Shown here: piece by piece, positions 27,783 to 35,349 of the stretch
Layout of the letters: each line of letters starts with the position of its first letter
Position numbering within the stretch: position 1 is the first letter of the stretch
Origin: an uncultured Collinsella sp.
Lineage (GTDB): Bacteria; Actinomycetota; Coriobacteriia; Coriobacteriales; Coriobacteriaceae
NCBI GenBank assembly: GCA_902488525.1
Contig: CABTWP010000018.1
Location: forward strand, 1-35,349
DNA length: 35,349 nucleotides
Direction of reading: 5' to 3'
The notes under the pieces: model-generated
What the model was told of the DNA's origin: nothing
The model's input: the letters and a program-made list of their open reading frames with translations, nothing else
Databases searched by the model: none
Translations under genes and position numbers: made by a program

Positions 27783-27849
27783 AGTTGCGGTGGAATAGTT
27801 CCTGTTTTAGGCCATTACCCCGGCAACCAGGAACTATTTCACCGCAACT
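27783..27849. repeat. Palindrome family 2, copy 2 (variant arms)
   Basis: 22-base arms (27783-27804 and 27828-27849) with one wobble. It shares AGTTGCGGTG with the other copies but has GTTC where copies 1 and 3 have GGGA or CGGA; the opposite arm changes to GAAC so pairing is kept. It lies between the DUF1667 gene and the peptidase gene. Confidence 0.9.
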
Positions 27850-27901
27850 TATGTGGGGGCGCTTGGGATACCATGGTGGCAGCCTAGCGAAAGGATGTTT
27901 C

Positions 27902-28990
27902 ATGGCACATGTCGATGATCAGCGTGTGGCGCGCGTGCTCGATGCACTCGAGGCTCAGCACCCCGGCGCGCAGCTACTCGTAAACGACCCGTGGTCGATC
28001 TACTACCTGACCGGTTTTTATGCCGATATGTTCGAGCGTTTTTGCGGTGTGCTGCTCGCGCGCGGTAGCGAGCCCGTGATCTTGGTCAACGCGCTGCATC
28101 AGCTGCCCGAGTACGACAATGCCCGCGTGGCCTATCACACCGATACTGACGTTGTGGCCGACGCCATCGTTCGCGAGATCGATCCGACCAAACCGCTCGG
28201 CATCGATACCGTCATGCGCTCCGGCTTTTTGATGCCGCTCATGGAGCGCCACGCCGCAAGCGAGTTTTTCCTGGGCGACTTTGCCGTCACCGCCGCGCGC
28301 ACCTACAAGGATGCCGCCGAGCAGGAACTCATGCGTGCATCTTCGGCCGCCAACGACGCCGTGATGGCCGACGCGATCAAACTCGTCCACGAGGGCGTAA
28401 CGGAGCGCGAAATTGCCGACCAGATGCTCGGCCTGTATCGAAAGCACGGCTGCGAGGGCTTTAGCTTTCCGCCGATCGTGAGCTTTGGCGCCAACGCCGG
28501 CGACCCGCATCACGAGCCCGACGACACCGTGCTCAAGCGTGGCGACGTGGTGCTGTTCGACATTGGTGGACGTCGCCGCAACTATTGCTCGGACATGACG
28601 CGCACGTTCTTTTGGGGCGAGCCGGACGAGGAGACGGCACGCATCTACGACATCGTGCGCCGTGCCAACGAGGCCGCCGAGGCGCTCATCGCACCGGGCG
28701 TGCGCATGTGCGACCTGGACCGCGCCGCGCGCGGCGTGATTGAGGATGCGGGCTATGGGCAGTACTTTACACATCGCCTGGGACACTCGATCGGCCTGCA
28801 GGACCACGAGCCGGGCGATGTCTCGCTCGTCAACGATCAAGTCGTAGAGCCTGGCATGACGTTCTCCATCGAACCGGGCATCTACCTCCCCGGCCGCACC
28901 GGCGTCCGCATCGAGGACCTGGCCCTGGTGACCGAGAACGGCGTCGAGATTCTCAACGCCTACCCCCACGATCCAGTCCGCCTATACTAA
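27902..28990 (+). CDS. Xaa-Pro peptidase family protein (M24B metallopeptidase)
   Basis: Cytoplasmic two-metal aminopeptidase/dipeptidase that removes residues next to proline. The 362-residue protein has an N-terminal creatinase-like domain (LLVNDPWSIYYLTGFYADMFERF) and the pita-bread catalytic domain with all five metal ligands: Asp220, Asp231, His295, Glu324 and Glu338. They lie in VVLFDIGGRRRNYCSDMTRTF, HRLGHSIGLQDHE, FSIEPGIYLPG and RIEDLAL. The ATG at 27902, with AAAGGA 8 bases upstream, is chosen over the frame start at 27785, which lies in the palindrome. Whether it is an aminopeptidase P or a dipeptidase (PepQ) cannot be decided here. It stands alone between two family 2 palindromes. 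Confidence 0.9.
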   Translation: MAHVDDQRVARVLDALEAQHPGAQLLVNDPWSIYYLTGFYADMFERFCGVLLARGSEPVILVNALHQLPEYDNARVAYHTDTDVVADAIVREIDPTKPLGIDTVMRSGFLMPLMERHAASEFFLGDFAVTAARTYKDAAEQELMRASSAANDAVMADAIKLVHEGVTEREIADQMLGLYRKHGCEGFSFPPIVSFGANAGDPHHEPDDTVLKRGDVVLFDIGGRRRNYCSDMTRTFFWGEPDEETARIYDIVRRANEAAEALIAPGVRMCDLDRAARGVIEDAGYGQYFTHRLGHSIGLQDHEPGDVSLVNDQVVEPGMTFSIEPGIYLPGRTGVRIEDLALVTENGVEILNAYPHDPVRLY

Positions 28991-29012
28991 CCCATCCCCA
29001 AACCCCAAACTA

Positions 29013-29079
29013 AGTTGCGGTGAGATACGGACTGTTTAAGGCTTCTAGCCCATAAAACAGTCCCTATTTCACCGCAACT
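29013..29079. repeat. Palindrome family 2, copy 3
   Basis: 25-base arms (29013-29037 and 29055-29079) with two mismatches, core AGTTGCGGTGA, around a 17-base loop. It lies between the convergent ends of the peptidase gene and the giant surface-protein gene. Confidence 0.9.
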
Positions 29080-29116
29080 GCCAAGGGGACCAGAGCAGCT
29101 GCCCTGATGACAAAAC

Positions 29117-29163
29117 GGAAGGCCTCCCGGCTCTCGTGGTTCGCGAGTACCGGGAGGCCTTCC
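29117..29163 (-). terminator. Terminator after the giant surface-protein gene
   Basis: A perfect 14-bp stem (29117-29130 with 29150-29163) carries an inner CTCG/CGAG pair. The minus strand continues GTTTTG. It lies 37 bases after the stop of the minus-strand gene and may also stop plus-strand transcripts of the peptidase gene. Confidence 0.7.
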
Positions 29164-29199
29164 TATGTCCTAGAGCCCTAACGCTCTAAGCACGTTGCC

Positions 29200-32100
29200 T
29201 TACTCCGTACGATGGCGCAGCTTTTCAATCGCTGCGGCAATCAACGCCAGCAGACCGGTTCCGCCAAGCGCCGCGACAGTCACGGCAGTGTTGTCGCCCG
29301 TCTCGGCCAGGCTTCCCTTAGCGGCCTTCTTGCCATTCTTCTTGCCCGAAGGATCCTTGGCATCGGGCTTGGCACCGTTATCCTTGCCGCCGGTCGGTTC
29401 CTGTACAACAACAGGTTCAACAACCTCGACAGTCACCGAAGCCGTGAGCTGCTGAGGCGCCGGCGTCTCAGCAGCGCCATCCTCGGCAAGCGTCGCAATC
29501 GCCGCGGCGTCACCGTCAACGGGCATCGTCGCGGTAACGACGACGGTACCGTTCTTGAGGGCCTTGACCTTACCGTTCTCGACCGTAGCGATCGTCGGGT
29601 CGGACGAGGTCCACGTCACGTTACCACGCAGCAGCGCGCCATCGGCCGCATTGCTCGCCGCGGCAGCAAGGTCAATTTCCTTGCCGCGCTCGACCTTGAG
29701 CACGGTCTCGGAAGTCGTTGCCTTACCGTTTTGGTCAACGATAACGAGCCCCTTGGCTGCCGGGCGCGGCTTAACGCGTACCATGCAGCTGACCGTCAGA
29801 TCCGTACCGCGAACCTTACCGTCCACGGTCACATCATCGGCACCCCAATCCAGTGCGGGGACATTCTCCCAATCGACATCGTAGTCTTCCTGGCTGTCGT
29901 CTTTCATCATCACGGAGACCTTCTTGGGCAGCGCCTTCAGCACATCGGCGGCAGAGCTTGCCTCGAACACCTCAACGGGAGCGAACGTCGCAGGCCTCAC
30001 GGGAATCTCGCTTGCCGGCGTCTCGACGACCAGCTTGCAGGTCGCCTTAAGCGTCGTGCCCTCGACGGAGCCCTCGAGCGTGTACTCGCCAACAGCGGCA
30101 AGTTGCTTGTCGAGACCATCCGTATTCCACGTGACCGTGGCCTCATCCGTGTGGCCATCGGAGTACATCACGGCAACCTTCTTGGGCAGCTGCCCCGTCA
30201 CGGCATCGGCCTTTGCATCGCGCTCGACCGTAATCTGTGGCACCTCGGCAACCTTGTTGATTGTCGTCGTGGAGGTGACGACAACTTCGACCGGCAGGTT
30301 GCCGTTCACCGTCACGCCCTTGGCGACGACGCTGTTGCCGTACGCCGCAGCCGCATCCGGAACCTCAGTCCATGTGATCTCGGACTCCGCCGTCGTCTTG
30401 CCGTCCTTCATGCGAACGGTCGCCTTCACGCCCTTGAGCGCATCACGCACGGCGTCGGCCGATGCGCCCTCGGGAACGCTAACGCCCGCGACAGGCTCAA
30501 CAGACGCCGGAATCTCGGCATCGCTCTTTACAACCGTCACCGTGCACTTGGCCTTGACCGAAGTGCCCTCGACCGTGCCCTCAAGCGTAATATTGCCCAG
30601 TTCACCCAAGGCAGTAGCCGTGAGCGGGGTCTTATCCCACGTAACGGCGGCAGTCTTCGTCGAGCCGTCGGACATGTTGAGGGTCACCTGGGCAGGCAGC
30701 GCAATATCGCCAGCAGCAGTGTTGCGAGCAACCGAAAGCTTGAAGTCAGCGACGCTCTCGACGACCGGCACCAGGTTAACCGTAGCCTTGACCTCAAAGC
30801 TACCAACCGCGGTTTTGCCCGTAAGGACGACACTCGTGCCGTCATTCTTAATGGTGACGGCCTCCTTGGGAGCAGTCCAGTCGATCTTCGAATCGACCTC
30901 GGATCCGTCCTTCATGGCGACCTTCACGGTCTTGGGCAGCGCTGCCACAACGGCATCGGGCTTCGCCCCGTCGTCGAGCGTCACAGCGTCAACCGTACCA
31001 GCCAGGTGATCAGGAATCTCACGCAGCGGTTTGACGACCTTGATAGTGCACTCAACCTTTTGATCGGTACCGGCAACCGTACCCTTAACCGTAACTTCAC
31101 CTTCCTTGGCAAAGTCCTTGTCGGAAAGGCCCTTGGTATCCCACGTTACATCGGCTTCGGAGTCGGTATCGTCAGAGTAGATTGCCGTGACCGTGTCGGG
31201 CAGCTTGGCCAAGGCATCAGCTGTCTTGGTATCGCGCTCGACCTCAATCTCGTCAACGGTATCAAAGCCCACGATATGCGCCGTCACCTTGACCTGAGCC
31301 TTAACGGTCATGCCGTTGTCCGTTAGACCCGTGACCTCAAACTCGGTGCCGGCACGACCCAGGCTGTCGACCTGAGACCACTTAACGGGCGTCTCTTTCT
31401 TGGTCTTGCCGTCCTTCATGACCACCGTCACCTTGGACGGCAGTTTATCCATAAGGTCGCTGACCTTGGCATTGTCCGCAATCTCAACAACATCGATCGG
31501 CTCGACGTGGTCGGGCGTCTGGGCATCCTGATCCACCACGGTCACATTGCAGGTCACCTTGGCGCCGTTGAGCTTAACCGTACCCGTGATCTCCACGGTG
31601 CCGGTTCCTCTGAGCAGCTCGTCCGTGACGTTAGAAAGATCCCACACGTCAATGTCGAGCAAATCGGTCGAGCCGTCGGAGTAAGTCGCCACAACCTGCT
31701 TGGGCATCTGGGCGTACAGATCCTGCTTGGACGTACCACTGGCAACGCTAAACGACTTGGCCTCGAGCTTGGTGATGGTTCGCGGCGCCTCGGAGACGTT
31801 AACGTACACGATGGCGTTGACGTTGTCGACATCCTTGAGCTTGCCGACGAGTTTATACGTACCCTTCTTGGCGAGCGGCTTGGAGAGGTCGATGCCGTCG
31901 GTGTCGGTCCACTTTTCGATCTCGATGCCGCCTAAACTGCCCCGAGTATCCCGCGCTGAGCCATCCGAGAAATATACGGACAAGGCATCTGGCAGCTCCA
32001 GCATCGATCCGACCGTGGTGTTGACCACAACGGCCTCGGGCTGCAACGCAACCTTCTTCGCCTTCTTGTCGGCAACCGTCACCTTAGCAGTAACGTTGCC

Positions 32101-35100
32101 GTTCTCATCAACGCCGACCTTTTGGCCGTCATCGCCAAGCAGCGCCATAACAGCAGCGGCATCAAAGCCGACCACATGGCCCGTCGCATAGAACGTGCCG
32201 GGCTGCTCGTACTTCTCGGGCGCGATCGGATCCCAATCAATTGCCGCCGTCGAAACGGAGCCATCGCTCATCTCGACCGCCATCTTGGACGGCATAGCAG
32301 GCGCAGTGCCCGCCTTGGTGGTCACTGCGGTCTCGCCGTTGTCGATAGCTTTCTCAACGCCTTGGATAACGATCTTGGTCTGAACAGTGAGGCCGGTGTT
32401 GGTGCCGTCGGCGTATCCGTTAAGACCGCTTGCAAACAGCACGCCAGACACCGTCGTGACCTGACCCGGCTCTCCGGTATAGACCGAGGGGCGAACGTAA
32501 TCCCATTGAACCTGGGCATTGTGCGTTTTGCCATCACTCGTGGCAACAGAGACATTCCACGGCAGCTCGGGGAAAACACCACTGGCCGTATTAATGCGCT
32601 CAGGAACGGCAACGGAAGTGACAGAGCAGACATCGACAGTAATCGTCACCTCGGCACCACCTTGGAGCTTGCCCTTCACCGTAAACGAACCGTCCTTGGC
32701 ATACGCGTCTTCGGCGACACGGTCCCATGTGACCTTTTCGCGCTGGGGCTCAGAAGACACATCGTTGTCGTATCGAACCTCAAGGTATTCCGGCAGCATC
32801 GGCTTGGTGCCGGGGACGGTCCATATGGTTCCGCCCTGCACCGAGGTCGCCTTACTCGCGATCTTAACGGTGGCAGTAATCGGAACGTCGACCGACTGCA
32901 TGCCGTATCCCGTGCTAAAGCTCGTGGTTGCAGTGCCGCGGACCACGCCGCCCTGGGTCCAATCGAAGCCCTTCGTGTTCCACTTGACCTCGGCGTATTT
33001 GTGCGAATAGTCCGGATGTTCTGCCGCATCGGGACTGACAAGTTCAATATTGCTAGGAAGCATGGCAGTGCCATCACTGCCCTTGAGCACCGTAATGGTC
33101 TGCGGCTGAGCCTCCCAGCTTTTAGTCACGATGACGTGGACCCTCACGGGGATATTCGTTCCGGCGACCGTTCCGGTAATCGTGCAGTCCTTCTGGGGGC
33201 ACCTATCGTAGGTATCCCAGTTGACGCCAAGACTGTCAAAAGTCGTTCCATCCTGCAATACGCCGGACACGTAGAAGTAGTCCAGATTGACTTCCTCACC
33301 GGGGTAAATAACGCGCCAGTCCTCGTACGACTGCCCAAGCGTCACGCCATTCTCGCTATAGTTATTGACGCCCTTGACCTCACTGCACACCGCGATCGCG
33401 TTGACCTTCGCCAGCGAGCCAGTGATAGTACCGGTAATTTCGTACTCGCCAGGCTTGCCGTCCAGCAGTTCTTGAGGAAACTCATCCCAGCTATAAGGCT
33501 GCCCCGACGAATACTGGGGATAGAACGAGCTGCCATCCGACAAATACAGCGTGGATGTGTAGCGCGGAGCCAGAAGTCCGGCGCCGGGAACATAAGCAAT
33601 CTTGCCGATGTTGCTGTCCTCGAGATCGCAGACGTTGACCGTCGCCGTAGCCGGAATGTTAGAGCCGGTAAAGTATCCGCTAACCGTAATCTGGCCAAGG
33701 TTCTTTAGGGCTTCCTGACTAATCGTCGACCACTGAACGGGGAAATTGCCTCGCGAGCCATTCCACATCGTGGCCTCGATTGAACCCGGCATATTGGGCT
33801 GGCAACCGATAAGCGTGCTTGTCGATGTCGAGGAAGGCATCTGCAGGGCGCGGACGGAGATGGTCGCCGTGACTCGGTTGCTGTCACCCAGCTCCACCTG
33901 AGTAGACGATGAAGATGAGGTATTGGTCCAATACGACAGCGAACCGGAAAGCTTAAACGACCCCTCGCTTGCCACCTGCGTGTCCAAAATAGGGTTCCAC
34001 GCAATGTTGCACTGCTTCTTTGTACCGTCGGTGAATGCAACCTCAACGCTGTAGGGAAGACCGCCGCCCGTTGTAGGACGTACGCCGACGGGCGTGTTAA
34101 CGGGAGCAAGAGCGTCGATAGAGGCAACTTCTTTGACCTCGACCTGAGCAGTTACCTTTAGGCCATTAGCGGCTGAAGATTCGTTATATGTCACAAGCGT
34201 GCCCGTGACCGTATAGGTGCCTGCCTTTTGGAATTGAGACACGTCGGCGTTGTCCCAGTTAACCTGATAACCTTGGGTGTATGTAGTGTTATTTGACTGC
34301 GTAAACGGGAAATAGACATACGTGCTAAGAGGAGAAATGTCGCCGACCACGCGCTCGAACCTCAGAGAATTAAGATCGAGTACGTCCTTAGGATCTTTGA
34401 CGGTAACGGTGCAGGTAACCTCACGGTAATCAAAACCGTTTAGTTTACCTTTAACCGTAAACGAGCCCACCTTAGAGTAAAGCGACGCGTCGAAAGAATC
34501 CCAAGACACCGGGATCTGCTCGGTGGCCCCGCTATCAAAGACAACCGAAGCAGAATACGGCAGAGACGGGACCTCACCAGTTAGGGTCGTACACGTCAAC
34601 TCGGTCTGGACGCTCTTAACAGAGCGGACTGCGACCGTGCACTGTGCGAGCATAGAGGGATAGCTCTTCAAATGTCCCTCGACAACAAAGGTTCCTTCCT
34701 TTTGGTACTGATCAGCCGAGATCTCATTCCACTCAACAGGGCATGTATAAGATTGACCATTTGAATAATTGACCGAAATGCTGGACGGAAGCGCGGGAGC
34801 AATACCAGCTGCAGTCCATACCCATGAGCCATTACTGGTTGAACGGGGAACGTACACCTTGAGCACACCACTCACTTTGTACGGCTCCGCGAGCGTAATC
34901 CAATTGCCGTTCACGCTGACACCGTCAATCTGGCCGGTGATGGGAACTTCGGATTCTTCTGTCACCGTATCAAATGCCGCCTGCGACTTTTCGTCCCAAT
35001 TAACATAAGCCGAGGTCTCGGTGCCATCCGAAAGCTTTACCTTTACGTACGATGTTTGGCCGTAGTAATCCGCGCCGACGTATTTTTCCACAATCGGGTT

Positions 35101-35349
35101 GGCGTCGATCGACTCAACGGTAACGCCGCTTTCGTTGCTCGTCTTTGTGGCATCGGGGGCGTTTACTGCCGCCGGATCTACCACTGCCGGGTCCGCCGTA
35201 ACAGCTTCGACAACCACGCGCTGCTTGACCGTCTGCGTGGTACCGTCGACGGTACCCTCAAACTCATACGAGCCGGCAGGCAGCTGTACCAGAGTTGCCG
35301 GAGCATCAGCGCCGTTCAGTTTGACCTTGCCAACGTGCTGGCTGAAGAG
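29200..35349 (-). CDS. Giant cell-wall-anchored Ig-repeat surface protein (partial, N-terminus outside the window)
   Basis: The C-terminal 2049 residues of a secreted protein. The frame stays open to the right edge, so the GTG at 35217 is not the start. About 21 group-4 bacterial Ig-like domains (Big_4 type, 60-75 residues) share LP-x-V-x-V-x-YSDG, V-x-W and G-x-VTG-x-V-G. The last eight alternate: odd ones carry YSDG/MSDG and a VERD/VARN-type linker, even ones MKDG and an EIP-type linker. Next come a group-2 Ig-like domain (WTSSDPTIATVENGKV), a Lys/Gly/Pro-rich wall-spanning stretch and a sorting signal: LAETG (29296-29310), a hydrophobic segment and a basic end (KLRHRTE). Probably a sortase substrate acting as adhesin or stalk; ligand unknown. 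Base composition is more AT-rich toward the N-terminal part. Confidence 0.88.
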   Translation of the reverse strand, partial: LFSQHVGKVKLNGADAPATLVQLPAGSYEFEGTVDGTTQTVKQRVVVEAVTADPAVVDPAAVNAPDATKTSNESGVTVESIDANPIVEKYVGADYYGQTSYVKVKLSDGTETSAYVNWDEKSQAAFDTVTEESEVPITGQIDGVSVNGNWITLAEPYKVSGVLKVYVPRSTSNGSWVWTAAGIAPALPSSISVNYSNGQSYTCPVEWNEISADQYQKEGTFVVEGHLKSYPSMLAQCTVAVRSVKSVQTELTCTTLTGEVPSLPYSASVVFDSGATEQIPVSWDSFDASLYSKVGSFTVKGKLNGFDYREVTCTVTVKDPKDVLDLNSLRFERVVGDISPLSTYVYFPFTQSNNTTYTQGYQVNWDNADVSQFQKAGTYTVTGTLVTYNESSAANGLKVTAQVEVKEVASIDALAPVNTPVGVRPTTGGGLPYSVEVAFTDGTKKQCNIAWNPILDTQVASEGSFKLSGSLSYWTNTSSSSSTQVELGDSNRVTATISVRALQMPSSTSTSTLIGCQPNMPGSIEATMWNGSRGNFPVQWSTISQEALKNLGQITVSGYFTGSNIPATATVNVCDLEDSNIGKIAYVPGAGLLAPRYTSTLYLSDGSSFYPQYSSGQPYSWDEFPQELLDGKPGEYEITGTITGSLAKVNAIAVCSEVKGVNNYSENGVTLGQSYEDWRVIYPGEEVNLDYFYVSGVLQDGTTFDSLGVNWDTYDRCPQKDCTITGTVAGTNIPVRVHVIVTKSWEAQPQTITVLKGSDGTAMLPSNIELVSPDAAEHPDYSHKYAEVKWNTKGFDWTQGGVVRGTATTSFSTGYGMQSVDVPITATVKIASKATSVQGGTIWTVPGTKPMLPEYLEVRYDNDVSSEPQREKVTWDRVAEDAYAKDGSFTVKGKLQGGAEVTITVDVCSVTSVAVPERINTASGVFPELPWNVSVATSDGKTHNAQVQWDYVRPSVYTGEPGQVTTVSGVLFASGLNGYADGTNTGLTVQTKIVIQGVEKAIDNGETAVTTKAGTAPAMPSKMAVEMSDGSVSTAAIDWDPIAPEKYEQPGTFYATGHVVGFDAAAVMALLGDDGQKVGVDENGNVTAKVTVADKKAKKVALQPEAVVVNTTVGSMLELPDALSVYFSDGSARDTRGSLGGIEIEKWTDTDGIDLSKPLAKKGTYKLVGKLKDVDNVNAIVYVNVSEAPRTITKLEAKSFSVASGTSKQDLYAQMPKQVVATYSDGSTDLLDIDVWDLSNVTDELLRGTGTVEITGTVKLNGAKVTCNVTVVDQDAQTPDHVEPIDVVEIADNAKVSDLMDKLPSKVTVVMKDGKTKKETPVKWSQVDSLGRAGTEFEVTGLTDNGMTVKAQVKVTAHIVGFDTVDEIEVERDTKTADALAKLPDTVTAIYSDDTDSEADVTWDTKGLSDKDFAKEGEVTVKGTVAGTDQKVECTIKVVKPLREIPDHLAGTVDAVTLDDGAKPDAVVAALPKTVKVAMKDGSEVDSKIDWTAPKEAVTIKNDGTSVVLTGKTAVGSFEVKATVNLVPVVESVADFKLSVARNTAAGDIALPAQVTLNMSDGSTKTAAVTWDKTPLTATALGELGNITLEGTVEGTSVKAKCTVTVVKSDAEIPASVEPVAGVSVPEGASADAVRDALKGVKATVRMKDGKTTAESEITWTEVPDAAAAYGNSVVAKGVTVNGNLPVEVVVTSTTTINKVAEVPQITVERDAKADAVTGQLPKKVAVMYSDGHTDEATVTWNTDGLDKQLAAVGEYTLEGSVEGTTLKATCKLVVETPASEIPVRPATFAPVEVFEASSAADVLKALPKKVSVMMKDDSQEDYDVDWENVPALDWGADDVTVDGKVRGTDLTVSCMVRVKPRPAAKGLVIVDQNGKATTSETVLKVERGKEIDLAAAASNAADGALLRGNVTWTSSDPTIATVENGKVKALKNGTVVVTATMPVDGDAAAIATLAEDGAAETPAPQQLTASVTVEVVEPVVVQEPTGGKDNGAKPDAKDPSGKKNGKKAAKGSLAETGDNTAVTVAALGGTGLLALIAAAIEKLRHRTE

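Noticed and set aside
35218..35349. GTG at 35217 as the start of the surface protein
   Set aside because: The same frame continues open for 44 codons to the window edge with Ig-repeat-like sequence, and no signal peptide follows the GTG.

Overview
This is about 35 kb of high-GC bacterial chromosome. Its gene content and style suggest an intestinal actinobacterium of the Coriobacteriia, most like Collinsella. That placement is inference from recognised proteins: RpoD with an acidic N-terminal spacer, a very large sortase-anchored Ig-repeat protein with an LAETG signal, a glycerol-3-phosphate oxidoreductase-like triad, and sucrose PTS/GH32 genes. No plasmid, phage, insertion sequence, CRISPR array, rRNA or tRNA gene was recognised.

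Left part (218-11738, all minus strand): one nearly unbroken information-processing operon. In transcription order it is rimP, nusA, infB, rbfA, nrnA, truB, ribF, dnaG, rpoD. Genes overlap by 4-8 bases or are separated by a few bases; the longer gaps are nusA-infB and dnaG-rpoD. It joins the classical nusA-infB translation/ribosome-maturation operon to the classical dnaG-rpoD macromolecular-synthesis operon. It starts from a strong sigma-70-type promoter (about 11817-11845). The short leader contains an intrinsic terminator just before the rimP ribosome-binding site, which suggests attenuation.

Middle part (12108-24134): a plus-strand lipoprotein; leuS with a long structured leader; guaB; an orphan ModE-like winged-helix regulator; a degenerate Cys/Met-metabolism PLP-fold protein lacking the catalytic lysine; a sucrose-6-phosphate hydrolase (GH32) behind a 5'-truncated sucrose PTS permease gene; a thrS lacking the TGS domain; and a small membrane protein with two zinc ribbons.

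Right part (24541-35349): a plus-strand operon of a GlpA-like FAD protein with a BFD-type iron-sulfur domain, a second FAD/NAD oxidoreductase and a DUF1667 protein; an M24 metallopeptidase; and, on the minus strand, the C-terminal 2049 residues of a giant cell-wall protein that runs off the right edge. About 21 group-4 Ig-like domains can be seen, and the last eight alternate in an A-B pattern.

The intergenic gaps hold several families of long palindromes: a 20-bp perfect inverted repeat at 114-169, three dispersed copies of an AGTTGCGGTG-type inverted repeat, a tandem pair of TCTCAATCTGTAACA-type inverted repeats, and a long imperfect palindrome beside guaB. In one dispersed copy, base changes on one arm are matched on the other, which suggests selection for the hairpin. 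These elements and the two structured leaders (rimP, leuS) are the least explained content of the window.
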